Source: Elmis aenea
Taxonomy: Eukaryota; Arthropoda; Insecta; Coleoptera; Elmidae
Assembly: GCA_947652605.1 (NCBI GenBank)
Contig: OX393576.1
Location: forward strand, 15,588,575 to 15,652,574
DNA: 64,000 bases
Direction of reading: 5' to 3'
Part shown: positions 23,991-36,187 of the stretch, in pieces
How the letters are laid out: each line of letters starts with the position of its first letter
Numbering within the stretch: the first letter of the stretch is position 1
Notes under the pieces: model-generated
Told to the model about the DNA's origin: nothing
Databases searched by the model: none
What the model saw: only the letters and a program-made list of their open reading frames with translations
Program-made: the position numbers and the translations under genes

Positions 23991-25748
23991 TAAAGATAAA
24001 AACAGGAAAATTATAATGTTATCTTTGTCTGACCAGTTTTTGACATGCTTTATTATGAAAAAGTAACTTTACCATTCCTATTTTTAATCGAGGTTTCTTA
24101 AAATTATGTATGCATTTATTCATTGGACCAGTGTGATGAGACAATGACTAAATCCTATAAATTATTTTTTTGTGTGTTTACAATACGACTAGGTTCAACC
24201 GGAAACAGACCCAACCTTAACCTTTTTTTTTAAATTTAAAGACTGAACAGGTCAGCAACAATATTTTTCAAATCGGCTTCCTTTCGCGTACCTAATACAT
24301 TATGAATCGGTTTTTAGGTCTTTGCAAACGATCAAACTCAATGGTATGAAAAATATTGTAGCCCTGATAAGAATTCCCGATTTAAATGTAAGTAGGTACG
24401 ATAACATCTTGATTATAAAAAATGTGTAAATTTTAGGATGTTTTTAAATTTTATATAACATATACAAGTTCCAAATATAAATCTTTAACAGTAGATTATA
24501 AATTGTCATGTTTTGTTAGCTTTTTAGTCGATATAATATTGAATAAAACAATTCTGGGCCAATACGATGTTTAAAAAATAACTTTAATATGGTTTTTAAA
24601 TCAAGTATTTTTTCAACATTCTTTATATCTTAACATCTGAGGAAGTTTTGGTTGCCAAAAACGACACGTCATATGCCAGATGAGTTCTATTCTTTTTCGA
24701 ACTTTTATCCTATAGAAGTTAGTAAATAATTATTCGAGGGATTTAATTTGTTTATTTACAGGTATAAAGTTTTGTAAATGTTACTATATTAGTAGAGTTT
24801 TATGATTATTTTGTTTCACTTTATCGTTTTGCGAGGCATACCCTTCGGAAGTTATCATTCTCTGCTTAGACTAACTTGGCTGTCATTCGTTTATTTCCTG
24901 ATTTTTGTTTTTCTGTTTGATGTTGAAATTTTTTTTTCTCAACATTTTTTAATTTAAAATTTTGTGTGTGCTTGGATCGCTTTGAATAATACATCAAAAG
25001 TTGCAACCCACCATCAATTACCCGAGTACAAAATATTAAAATATACAGTGTTTAATGTTACCTACTGCTAATTTTACACGTTTAAACTTCAAAATTAATT
25101 AAACTTAGTCGCTGATTAACAATAAACAAGTTTAAAAGCATTTTTTTGTGTTTATTTTGGTTTTGAAAATAATTTGTTGATTTATATGAATGAATACGTT
25201 TAATCAATCATCACCTTAATAAGAAGTTATACTAAATCACAAAAAATAAAATTGTTTAAAAATTGTGATTGACGGAAATATGAATAAGATAACTGTTTTT
25301 TCGACTAAACACAAACTCATATACACATCAGTAAAGTCTTAAATGAATACAAATCTATTTTCAAATAAATTTATTACCTTCTGACAGCAAGGTTTATCTG
25401 AACATTACCTAAGCATCTAATCAAACGTTCTGGAATTAAGCCATTAACTCCAAACATTAAATTTAATTAAGCGTTTCATTTGCATTTTTACTACGCTTTT
25501 TGATTGATTACGTTACCAATTATATCAGTAATTAGGAATTAACATACATTTTATTTGTCAAATTGATTAACTCTGGTTTTATTATATTTTTTTAATATTT
25601 TAACCCAATTTAAAAATAGTCTTATCCGGTTGCCAGTTTATAATACGCAAATTAAAAGCGTTAATTCGTTAACTTATGTTGTTGGTAACGTGAAATTAAA
25701 TGGAACACAGAAACCTAGCGTTTAATAACATTATACTATTATATAATC
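23991..25748. other. No gene; possible Penelope-like scrap
   Basis: CTGAGGAAGTTTTGGTTGCC followed by AAAACGACACG (about 24638-24668) resembles the CTGAxGAxG...GAAACG motif common near ends of Penelope-like elements. This is weak. The rest is AT-rich without features. Confidence 0.3.
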
Positions 25749-25749
25749 A

Positions 25750-25810
25750 ACAGTCCTACACCTAACAGTAGAAGGACTCATGACTAAATAATAATAATAA
25801 TAATAATAAT
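25750..25810 (+). repeat. LINE 3' tail with (TAA)n, solo copy
   Basis: CAGTCCTACACCTAACAG..GAAGGACTCATGACTAAA is followed by about eight TAA units. It matches the 3' end of the LINE at 27624-27690 and is a 5'-truncated insertion of the same family, ending in a simple-repeat tail. Confidence 0.7.
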
Positions 25811-26049
25811 GAAAAACAATTTTTAAAAAAATATTGTTTCCAAGTCAATAGTCAACTATAATTGCTATTTTTAAATAACAAATTAATTCTAATATACGGG
25901 GGCGAACTCGAACTAAAAAAAAAGAACTATCGGGCCGCGGAAAGCAAAATATATTTTATATTTCTTAAAATACTTAAATAAATAAAACATGGCGTTAGCC
26001 CGAAGCTGCATGTTTTTATACGAGTAAAAAAATTGGATTACCCATTTAA

Positions 26050-26570
26050 ACGCGAAAGGACTTCTGACAGCATTAATAAGGAACAGAACGTCCTACGCTT
26101 GTTACCGAAAAAAACATTGCTTCTGTTTAAAAGATAATTGAAGATTACTATAAAGTCATGTAACTTCTCAATTAACGACAGCAATAACAAGGCGACGAAA
26201 CTTACATTCCATTTATTTTTCGGTGTACCTATCAGCCAATAGAGTTGTGTATGAATTTACGAAGATGAACAAATAACGACCAAAACATGGCAAGTAATGA
26301 GCAGAGCAATCTTTGCAGTTTTGTTTAGAAGTACCAGCCTGATGAACGCAATTAAGCTAAATGCTCAAAAGACATGATGATATGCAAAAAAAAAGATGTT
26401 TCATCAAGATAATACATATTCTCATCTGATTGCTTCAGGTGTCGATAAAAACATAAAAATAATAAGGCATCCACCGTACTCACCTGACTTGGCAATTTGC
26501 GACTTTTGGTTATTTTGCGGTTCACGATTATTTTGTAAGTACCTATTCCGAAATTTGTTTAGGGAGTAGA
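26050..26570 (+). pseudogene. mariner/Tc1-type transposase fragment
   Basis: The clear part, from about 26399, reads FHQDNTYSHLIASG and then HPPYSPDLAICDFWLF in one open frame. HQDN and SPDLxxxDF hold the second and third catalytic acidic residues of the IS630/Tc1/mariner DDE domain. About 30 residues separate the two aspartates, shorter than the usual 34, so a small deletion is likely. Upstream pieces near 26090-26160 resemble the GRPxxxxxxxNI block but contain stops. The fragment is dead. Confidence 0.75.
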
Positions 26571-26574
26571 AATT

Positions 26575-27091
26575 AAGAGAGGTAAAGGAAAGGGCTTATG
26601 TTTGAACAGGTAGAAAGCTTTAAATATTTAGGAGTGATCATAGAGAAAAATGGAGGAATGGACAAGAAAATAAGCGAAAGGACAGGAAATGTGAGAAGAA
26701 TATTTAACAGTTTAAGAACAACATTTTTTGGAAATAGAGAAGTCCCAAAACGAACAAAAGTGGAAGTGGTCGAAAAGGTAGTACATCCAGCACTTTTATA
26801 CGGAAGTGAAACGTGGACATTCACAAATAAAACTAGTAGCCGAGTGAATGCAGCAGAAATGAGATTTCTAAGAAAAATCCAAGGCAAAAAACAAAAAAAG
26901 AAAATCAGAAATGATACATATAAAGAACAATTAAAAATAAAATCAGAAATACAAGAAAGAAAGCCGGGATGGTTGGGTCACATTTACAGGATGAAAGAAG
27001 AAAGTTTAACCGGAAAAGCCTATGAAGCAAGATCACAGCGAAAAAACAAAAGAGGTAGACCGAGAAAAACCTGACAAGACTAATGCTCATA
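26575..27091 (+). pseudogene. LINE ORF2 C-terminal part, best-preserved copy
   Basis: Open from 26598 to 27074 (158 codons). In order: FKYLGVIIEKNGGMDKKI, VVHPALLYGSETWTF, AEMRFLRKIQG, RKPGWLGHIYRM and RGRPRKT. This is the post-catalytic domain typical of RTE-like endonuclease/reverse-transcriptase LINEs. The reverse transcriptase is absent, so it is 5'-truncated or broken by the mariner fragment at its left. The frame ends where a MITE has inserted, and the 3' tail continues at 27611. Confidence 0.85.
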
Positions 27092-27608
27092 TTAGACGTT
27101 GCGATTTTTCTTACAAATCATTTTTCCACAACGCAAAACCAAAAAATCGCAACGTCTAAATGGGTATAGGAAAAAAAATAGCAACGGATTTTAAATGTCA
27201 TAGGATTTTATTCTATTGAACATGCTCTAATTTTTCAAGGTCAAACAAGCGTGTTTTATTACATTTTTAGCAACTTCTGGTAATTTTTGTGCCACTGTCA
27301 AAAGGATCACATAACCTACAAAGTATACTTTTTTCTTATTTTTTTTAACACGATACACATTTTGCGATTGTAGTAAACAGACCACATTAGTAAAAATGCA
27401 GATATGTAGGTTATTATTGGTTATTATGCGGTTAACTGCCGGTTGGCTGTCATTGGCTGTCATTTATATGTCAGATAAATTGTGCAGCGCAGTGGCGATT
27501 TCGAATCGTACGCAAGAAAAAATCGCAAAGTGTAATAAGGGTCATGTATTTATTTTACAAGCTGTAAAATATTTTTCTTACAGATGGAAAAAAAATCGCA
27601 ACGTCTAA
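27092..27608. mobile_element. TA-flanked MITE (Tc1/mariner type) inserted in the LINE
   Basis: The ends TTAGACGTTGCGATTTTT and AAAAATCGCAACGTCTAA are perfect 18-bp inverted repeats, with TA at 27090-27091 and 27609-27610. The right-end sequence also occurs internally at about 27145-27161, so the first 70 bp form a small hairpin-like unit on their own. Excision in silico restores GCTCA-TA-TTAGCAC of the LINE tail. No transposase. Confidence 0.85.
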
Positions 27609-27690
27609 TATTAGCACAACACAACTCAACAGTCCTACACCTAAAAGAAGAAGGACTCATATGACTAAATAAAAAATAAATAATAAAAAC
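27609..27690 (+). repeat. LINE 3' tail continuing after the MITE
   Basis: CAACAGTCCTACACCTAAAAG..GAAGGACTCATATGAC followed by AAATAAAAAATAAATAA matches the solo tail at 25750, confirming that both belong to one LINE family. Confidence 0.7.
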
Positions 27691-28850
27691 GGAAAGGGAT
27701 TTCTTTGAATATATTCAAAATATAATCGTACAAAAATGTACCTAATCGTGTTTTTTTTTTTAAATTTAGGTTTTAGTATCGGTACGTAAAACGTAAATAA
27801 AAAATGTTAGTGCAGCATCTTCATCAGGATTTTTTTATTCAAATCATTGAGATCTTGAATGTTTTACATTTTAATTGCGTCAATTAATTAGACTCATAAA
27901 GGAGGGTGTCACTAATTTTTTCTATCGTTAAATGTTGCTGAGATACCGTTCTAATGCATTGAAATTAAACAACCTTTTAGTCTGTATTTATCCAGCGCTT
28001 GGCTAATTATTGTGCGCAAGCTGGCAGCGATATTTCAGTGAAAAGATTTCCATTGAAATCAATTTTCTATCGTGTCTTACTGAACTAGATATCTCAGTCA
28101 CACTCAGCTTAATTTATAAAGTAATTTATTATGAAAGTGCTCTTAATTGCTCCTAACTGTAATTAAATCGTAACTTTAATACAATTTGACCTCGACATAG
28201 GAGAATTTCAGTGTAACTTTATACTATAATGTTACAAGAACACTTGCGAATTTTCTTAAGACCAGAGTTGGAAATATTGCAATTTGTAGTTGATTGTGAT
28301 TGTTTGAAATGACGGCAAAATCAGTAGCGTTTCACATTATCACATTCTATACGAATCAAATAAAAAAACGCAGAAAACGATTACGGTACATACGTACAAA
28401 TATTCCAGGAGAAATATTTAAATGTCTTATTTTATTTCTCTTAAAGAATTGTTTGTTTCAAGGTTCATTAAAACCGAATTCATTCTGTACACATAACGCG
28501 AGTGGAGCCTTTATAGCAGTAGCAGTACATAATTTTTTAACAAAAAATGAAAATGAAAGCGCCCAAGGCCATAAATAACATCCTGCTAGTGTATTGAAAA
28601 ATCTGTAACGCCAAGAAATTTGCTGAAAATACAAAAGATTCTTGTTTGGATTTTTTCGTAGAATATTAAATCGTTTACGAATTTTTAAGTAGTAAAAAAA
28701 GTGTTATTCCTGAAAAGCTCTGAAATACTGTTTGATCAAGTTTAAAAATATAAAACATAACATTTCAGCGGTATCCATAAATTATGCAGTTTGCGGTGTA
28801 ATCGTAGCATTTGATGGTTTTTATACAATTTTTGTCAACTAATCGTGACT
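27691..28850. other. No gene recognised
   Basis: AT-rich. The ORF at 28300-28578 starts at a non-ATG codon (TTG at 28300) and has no recognisable motif. Confidence 0.4.
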
Positions 28851-30016
28851 GGGTGTCCCAGCCAAGACGAATTATTCGATAACTCTGTTATTACGTTATT
28901 AGTAATAATATTTAAAAAAGTTCAGTATAAAAGTTGTTTGTAATCATTTACTACATAACTTAAAATTATTTTTAACTATACACAGTGTTTTGTTTTTGCG
29001 CTCTGATACCAAACATTGTTTTTTTATATAGAACACTATATATATTTTGTAATTTTTGGATGTAAAATTAAATTTTCTTTCAAAAATGTTATAGGTTGTT
29101 TCTGTCTAAAATGAACCGTTTTTGAGTTATTAAAGTTTTTTTGAAACTTTTGACAGATGCAGACCTTTATAAAAATATTTATATTTATTAACAAAACAAC
29201 ACCAGAGCAATTTACTCTGGTAATTTATTAGACAATAGTGTCATAGTAATTGCTGACTAGTTACATTTTTAAAATAATATACAGGGTGTTCGTTATACTC
29301 GGTCCATTTCCCTAAACTTAAAACGCATATAAGTCATATTTTTTAAATAGAACACCCTATATATTTTTACATTTTCTTGTAAAAAATTTAATTCTCTTTC
29401 AAAGTTATTAAGCATGTTTTATATCTAAATATAATACTTTTGGAGTTATTTTGTGTCTTATGATTATTTGCGAGTATTTTACCTAAAATATCAGTAGTAG
29501 CCTTTGAAAATTCAAAACAATTTGTATAAACTGTCAACCAGAACAGTTAATCGGCACAATTTCCACTATTATGCCACTAAAAATCCATGTTTTTTAAGAG
29601 CTGTAGATACACAACATAAATGGCAGCAAATAACAACAGAATGCTGTGTATCTACAGTTCTTAAAAAATATGGATGCCTGTGCCTGTATTTAGGATTCTA
29701 GGGACATTACTTAACTCACGTGTAATTTTTAGCTACCAATGAAGGGTCAAATATAGACTCGAAATATTTAGCAGATGTAAAGAGTTTTCTTTATAAACCC
29801 AATGACCACCTTCCCGTTACTTTCTTTAAACCCTGTATATTATTTTAAAAATGTAACTAGTAAACAATCACTATGACACTATTGTCTAATAAATTACCAA
29901 AGTAAATGGCTCTGATGTTGTTATGTTAATAAATATAAATATTTTTATAAAGGTCTGCATCTGTCAAAATTTTCAAAAAAACGTTAATAACTCAAAAACG
30001 GTTCATTTTAGACGTT
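28850..30016. repeat. Large composite foldback with TACAGGGTGTTCG core
   Basis: Arms 29103-29290 and about 29830-30016 are inverted complements (AATGAACCGTTTTTGAGTTA mirrored by AACTCAAAAACGGTTCATTT). TACAGGGTG ends lie inside the arms near 29279 and 29837. A further hairpin sits at the centre (29583-29675). A diverged single-arm copy of the left part lies at about 42640-42960. Confidence 0.75.
29583..29675 (+). ncRNA. Precursor-like hairpin, 31-bp stem and 31-nt loop (candidate only)
   Basis: 29583-29613 and 29645-29675 pair over 31 positions. The two departures from perfect complementarity are G-U wobbles if the plus strand is transcribed. Size resembles an insect microRNA precursor or a short hairpin RNA. 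It lies at the centre of a foldback repeat, so a MITE-derived hairpin with no function is equally possible. Confidence 0.3.
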
Positions 30017-30077
30017 ACCCAAATAGAAATAAATATTTGTGGTAAGCTGATTGTAATAGAATAGTTGTTAAGAAATA

Positions 30078-31761
30078 TACAGGGTGTCCCCGTTATCACC
30101 GCGAATATTTTAAGTGGTGATAGAGGACCTTTTTCTAAGAAAAAATTTCAAGTAAAATTTTTTCCTAAAATCAAATGCTAAGCTGATATCAACACTTACT
30201 TGATTTTTTTACACTTCTACATTTATAAGACTCTGTAGCCGAAAATATCAATTTTATTGTAAAATACCTTAAAGCTTTTTAATAGAGCATGAAATTCTCT
30301 ACAAAATTGATTATAATTATTGTTTGTCTACAGGCAATGGTTTGAAAGTTATAAAGCAGTGTGTACAAAAAAATGTAAAAAATTTACAAGATTAATTGTT
30401 TCTTAGACTTTGCAACCGCTGTATCTTTAAAACGAAAGGTTGTACAAAAAAACCGACGGCCCATTCCGGATAGCAAATTTTATGGGCTACAACTTTGATC
30501 AAGTGAAATTTATTGAAAATCAAACCGATTTTCCGGAAAAGCTGCAAATAAGGAATAGAGTGCAAAAACAAAATTTGCTACAAATATTGTTTTGTATTTA
30601 AAAATGTTTTTAAAGAGAGTGCGATTACGTATTTAAATGATGGAGGTCATTTTGAACACTTACTGAAGTAATTTTGTGGTTACATGTTAATTTTATTGCG
30701 TCCAGATGGATTTGCATTGTTTTGCATTTTATCGTTTTCGAAAAACAAAAACTCCCGGTAATTATGATATTTTGTATTTAAAAATGCCATAGCATCGGCA
30801 ACATTCATAAAATTATGTATCTCATCAGTTTCAAAGCTTTTTATGAAGTTTGAAATTCTTCAGAAAACCACCCCTTATCATTTTTTTTAAGGAGCTAACG
30901 AACAAATTTAACAACAAATTGCAAAATTGCATATAAATAAGTTATGTAAATTTTTAAAAACGCCGCATCTTTTTAACGAAACGTCGTAGAGCAAAACGGA
31001 TGTCTATTGCGGATGAGGCATTTAACGGACTACAACTTCGGTAAATATGTTGTTCAATAAAACTAAATGTATCATAGAAATGTTTATAATAGTGAAAAGG
31101 TGAAAAAAAAACGATAAAATGCAAATCCATCTGGACGCAATAAAATTAACATGTAACCACAAAATTTCTTCAATAAGTGTTCAAAATGACCTCCATCATT
31201 TTCAATCACGTAATCGCACTCTCTTTAAAAGCATTTTTAAATACAAAACAATATTTGTAGCAAATTTTGTTTTTGAACTCTATTCCTTATTTTCAGCTTT
31301 TCCGAAAAATCTGTTTGATTTTCAAAAAATTTCACTTGACCAAAGTTGTAGCCCATAAAATTTGCTATCCGGAATGGGCCGTCGGTTTTTTTGTAAAACC
31401 TTTCGTTTTAAAGATACAGCGGTTGCAAAGTCTAAGAAACAATTAAATTTTGTAAATTTTTTACATTTTTTTGTACAAACTGCTTCATAACTATCAAACC
31501 ATTGCCTGTACACAAAAAATAAATAGAACTAATTTTGTAGAGAATTTCATGTTCTATTAAAAAGCTGCAAGGTATTTTACGATAAAATTGATAGTTTCGG
31601 CTACAGAGTCTTATAAATGCAGAAGTGTAAAAAAATCAAGTAAGTGTTGATATCAGCTTAGCATTTGATTTTAGGAAAAAATTTTACTTGAAATTTTTTC
31701 TTAGAAAAAGGTCCTCTATTACCACTTAAAATATTCGCGGTGATAACGGGGACACCCTGTA
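30078..31761. mobile_element. Giant foldback element, about 660-bp arms
   Basis: Ends TACAGGGTGTCCCCGTTATC and its mirror GATAACGGGGACACCCTGTA. Arms about 30078-30740 and 31100-31761 are near-complementary throughout (for example GATGGATTTGCATTGT against ATGCAAATCCATC), around a 360-bp spacer. No ORF in it belongs to a transposase. A related copy lies at about 33230-34310. Confidence 0.85.
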
Positions 31762-33229
31762 TATATTTTAATTTTAACTTTCTCAAAATACTTTTTTCTG
31801 TTAAATACTTACATACATAGTTGACTGAAAAATAATGTAAACTGTAATTCAAATAGTTTGCTTTAGAGTTTTTACACAAATTTATCTAAATTTTTCTATT
31901 GTAAGTATTTACAATAAATTTCGTATTTATTTCTAAAATTTATATTTGAAAAAATTAAACATCTACTAGCAATTTTTAACACTTCCAAGTTCTTTTGATA
32001 CAAAAAAAGTACATATTTAAAAACTTTTATTGCAGACAAATCGATCATTAATTGTTCAAAGTTTTAAAATTAAAATTTGAAAAGAAAACACAAACTAGTT
32101 TATTTTATAGAGTAATCCATATTATTTACATAAAAATAATACTTTTTTTTATAGTAGACAACACTTTGCACTTTTAATAAAATCCGTCATAATTAATCAT
32201 GTTTTTATTTAAGGGTTAATTAATCAAAATTACTAGCTGTCGCTTCGTAACAACAAATTATTCAAGATTTAAAGAATTTTTTTACACAAAATGCGTACCT
32301 AAAAAGTACTTAAAAAAGTGTTATATAGTTTAAATACAGATTAAAAACATTGTTTTAGCAAATATTCAGTCATATTTTACTTAAATTACATCTAAACAGG
32401 GAATGTTGGTTTACCGTTAACGTCCTTATGTTAAAAGGTATTCATAACGATAAAAATTGTTGACCAATACATCAACATTAATTTATTGAAAAATAAAAAT
32501 TTTACTGTTCTTCTAACATCTTTACCTACTTGTAATCAAATGAGTCTTATGGTGTATACATGGTATAAACATGTTTACATTTTTTTAAAGAGGAATATAA
32601 CCGCTTATTAAAAGTACCAAATATGGGAAATACTGAATTTATTTAAAATTAATTGACCCTGTGTGGCGTCATCATTTTAAATCGTCTATTTAACAAATTA
32701 GCTTATTGCCAAATTTAAAAAAAAAAAATTGTTGATCCTACAATAAGATCAAGGAAAAGAAATAGCTAAATTGTATGTCGCTAAGTGATTATCCTAAAAC
32801 GGAAATTATTTTTAATTAAAAAAAAGTAATTGCCGGCAGGAACATTTGCTTAATGTGTTGATAATGGGGCTTTTATAATGACATTAGGTTCAAAATTTTT
32901 AATTACTTTTAAAAAGTTCACTTCAAATGTACAATACACGCATCACATTTCTTTATTATTCTTTGTACATTTTAAAATACGGTCATTAATTCTTATCTAC
33001 ACGAGCATAAGATTTCTTAACACCAAAATTTGTCTTCAGTTAAGTTCTAAAAACGTTTTGCGTGTACCTAAATCATATATTTATCTTCAGAAACACCCGA
33101 AAAAGTTTAGTTCCACACCATATCTCAGTAAAACATTTAGTAATCGCGATTTTTTGTTAATTATTAGGACAACGTAATAATTTCAAGTAGGCTATGAAGG
33201 TAATAAATAATACTCCTATTATGAATAGT
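31762..33229. other. No gene; contains an empty piggyBac target
   Basis: AT-rich. The ORF at 32878-33177 is repeat-derived. ATCGCGATTTTTTGTTAATT around 33143-33162 is the uninterrupted counterpart of the site occupied at 23528-23920. Confidence 0.5.
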
Positions 33230-34310
33230 GCCTATGCTATGGCATTTTTAAATACAAAACATTATTTCTCGGATTTTTTTACACTCTGTTCCTTATTTTC
33301 AGCTTGTCCGGAAAATCGATTTGATTTTTCGAAAACTTTCACTGGACCAAAGTTGTAACCCATAAAATTTGCTATACGTTTTTTTTGTACAGCATTTCGT
33401 TTTAAAGATACAGCGGTTGCAAAGATTTTTTTGAATTTTAAAAGTTCAAACGTGTTTTAATGCAAAGTTAGAGTACTTAACCATCATCCAAAATTACAGA
33501 TTTATGGCAGAATCTTTTCTGATTTTTTTAAATCAGATTGCCCCCACCTTCTACAAAATTATTCGTAATAAAGGTAAAATCTTTCACTAATAATTTCTAT
33601 TTAGGTACAGGAACTATAAACATAATATTAATATGAATTTAAAAAACTAACACTTTTCAGTCAATAATTTTAAAAACACGTAACAACATAAGCTTGTGTT
33701 TTAAATTTATTTTATTGTTGCTTGTTCAAATAGCTCAAAAGTTTACAAACAAAAAGCGTACATTACTATGAATATCTTTAATGGAATGCTTACAGCATAC
33801 ACATTACTATTTTCCCACGAAAACGCGTATGTCCGCCCCAAAAGCGTTCAATTGGCAACCCTATAACACCCGCGCAAAGACGTTTCACAACAAAATGACA
33901 GTAAAACACGTTTTTCTTAGCTCCTCGCGCTTTTTGTTACCCGCGCGGACAGATTTCACAAAAAAATGTGCGCGGTTTTTTTTTTCAGAAACCGGGACAA
34001 ACGCGAAACCGACCGGGACACTGGGACACAACCTCTAAACCGAGACTGTCCCGGCCAAACCGGGACGTACGGTAGATCTAATTATAACCAATTTTGTAGA
34101 AAATTTCATGCTCTATTTAAAAGCCTGAAAGTATTTTACGATAAAAATGTTTGTTTTGCGACAAAGCCTTTTTAAATGCAGGAGCGTTGATATCTGCTTA
34201 GTATTTGATTTTAGGAAAAGTTTAACTTAAAATATTTTTTTAGAAAAAGGTCCTTTATCACCACTTAAAATATTTGCACTGCGATAACGGGGATACCCTG
34301 TATATGATTA
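33230..34310. repeat. Copy of the giant foldback family, interrupted by a hAT element
   Basis: 33250-33426 and 34079-34310 match segments of the 30078-31761 arms (AAAGATACAGCGGTTGCAAAG, AGAAAAAGGTCCT..ATCACCACTTAAAATAT, ending GATACCCTGTATA). The middle (about 33427-34078) is a diverged copy of the 10362 hAT MITE: it shares TCAAACGTGTTTTAATGC and the right end AAACCGGGACGTACGGTAGATCTA. Confidence 0.65.
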
Positions 34311-34439
34311 TACCATTTGCTTCTTTACTCGTCATTTGAGGTTTAATTGTCAAGGTCAAGTTGGTTTGAATTTAGTGTATTAATTTCTTTGTACATCGAA
34401 CGCAGTGAAAGAACTAACTTGTCATCATTTTTGAATTAT

Positions 34440-35277
34440 TACGATTTTAAAAAGCATTTAAGAGCTTTAAGGAAAGTTTAGAAACAACTTTATGCGTTTT
34501 CTTTGGCTACAATTTACCGTTGGGACAAAGAATTTAAAGTGTAAGTACTTTAACATAGAAGGAGGTAGGACGTCCTTCGACTGTTATCGAAAAAAATATT
34601 GTAAGTAGTTGTTAAAAACATTACTGAAAATGACAATAGTCGCTTATGCTGTAAAAAAGCATTAACTGAGGATTGGAGTCTTATTTGTTAGAACAATCCA
34701 CGATCACCTGCGTTTAAAACAACTTTTAAGTCGTTTTATGCCGCATCAGCTCTTTAAGCTTAAGACTTCTAAGCGCTAAAGAACCTATAAGAATTTGCTG
34801 TGAAACTTAAAATCATTAGAATAGTATCGGGACTCAGATTTTTGCCAAATTTGTGACAGTAAACGAAATTTACATTCCCTGAACAAACTCCACCAATGAC
34901 CAAAAAGCAGTGGACGATGAAAAAAGTAATGTACGCAGGTTTTTACTGGCGTGGTCAATGCTAGATTCACAGAAGACAGTCATAGTGAAATGGTACACAC
35001 TGAAAAATGTTTGCGTAAAGTATTCTGTAGAGTTTCAGAGAAGGGGATTACGCTTAATTACGATAATGCATCTTCTCATACGACAGCTTTAACTCTGCAG
35101 TTTTTGCCTTCAAATAATATGAAAGTAATAGAGCATCTATTATCCTGACTTGACGACTTTTGGTTCTTTTTAAGACTTAAAGATTTAGGGAGTAGAAAGC
35201 TTTTGTCTGAACAGGAGAGATTGAAACTGCCATTAACGATTATTTTGTAAGTATTTTAAAAGATGATTGGTTTAGAG
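34440..35277 (+). pseudogene. mariner-type transposase, decayed (HTH to DDE remnants)
   Basis: Broken frames show, in order, TIYRWDKEF (about 34510), KKVMYAGFYW (about 34918-34950, the first catalytic block, altered), YDNASSHTTALTLQFL (about 35060-35108, second catalytic D in DN) and LDDFWFFLRLK (about 35150-35180, third catalytic region with the PYSPDL part destroyed). The C-terminal DDWFRAG is near 35263. A hAT-like end begins at 35278, directly after it. Confidence 0.75.
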
Positions 35278-36187
35278 CAGGGATGAAAAACGTAACGTAA
35301 CGATACCTGATAACGTTATAATAATGATTCAACTATAATTTTTAATACAATAACGTAACGATATTTTAATAATGTTGTAATAACCAATAAGGTTAAAGTT
35401 ATTTTGTAACGTTATTTTTTAATAATCAAATTTAAATTTCTTTTAAGCTAAAGATACACCTACTTTGTATTTCAAAAATTAAAATTAAAATAAAATATCT
35501 AAAGGTAGTTTTGTACTATTTATTAAAATTTACGGTTTAAAGATCCCAAATATAATTTCAGAGTTAATATTTATCTTTATTTTTATAACGTTATATATCA
35601 GCGGTGGGCAAACCGCGGCCCTTGGCAGTTTTACATGCGGCCCTCCATGAATTACTATATTATTAAAAATGTCTATAATATGTATGTATAGCTTTTTTTA
35701 TACCTTAATTTTTTATCGCTCCCAACTTACACATAATTAATAAGTTGTTATTATAATAATTATTTTTTTTAGTACGGCCCTTTTAGTCACACTATTTGCC
35801 CAAACTGGCCCTCTTCAAAATAAGTTTGCCCATCGCTGTTATATATCATTATTCACATAACGTTATAAACGTTATGAAATATAACGATTCATTTATTGAC
35901 ATACATACAAATGTTTTAACAAATAAAACGATGTGTCTATCGTTTAGACTTTTTCAGGTTTCATGGAAACAGTTACACGTATCTGATATTTGGTTTTATA
36001 TTTATATTATTATTAAGCATAGGTTAAATAAAAAACTTCGCAGATATTTAAACCTATCGTTTATCCTTTATTGCCTTGGATTTTGAATCAGTCTGTATAG
36101 TCAACAAATAATTCTAGACAACAAATGAATTTTGAATAAAATTAAGTTATCACGGTACAACGCCTGAAACGTATTTTTTTATCCCTA
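35278..36187. mobile_element. Probable hAT-like element rich in AACGTTAT, ends uncertain
   Basis: It begins CAGGGATGAAAAACGTAACG and may end at AAACGTATTTTTTTATCCCTA (about 36166-36187). The interior has many ATAACGTTAT-type units. I could not find a matching 8-bp duplication, so the right boundary is a guess. It hosts the complete hAT MITE 35599-35838. Confidence 0.45.
35599..35838. mobile_element. hAT-type MITE, TSD TTATATAT, nested in another repeat
   Basis: The ends CAGCGGTGGGCAAACCG and AGTTTGCCCATCGCTG are inverted repeats with one or two mismatches. Exact TTATATAT flanks at 35591-35598 and 35839-35846. Subterminal GCGGCCC and TACGGCCC units resemble common insect hAT MITEs. No coding. 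Confidence 0.9.

Noticed and set aside
26573..27090. Minus-strand ORFs of 104 and 61 codons
   Set aside because: They are antisense shadows of the LINE C-terminal domain.
32878..33177. 99-codon ORF as a gene
   Set aside because: Its 3' part matches the dispersed repeat around 23.5 kb, composition is that of AT-rich random sequence, and there is no domain.
35796..36086. 96-codon ORF as a gene
   Set aside because: It starts within a hAT MITE, crosses its end and runs into AACGTTAT-rich repeat, with no recognisable motif.
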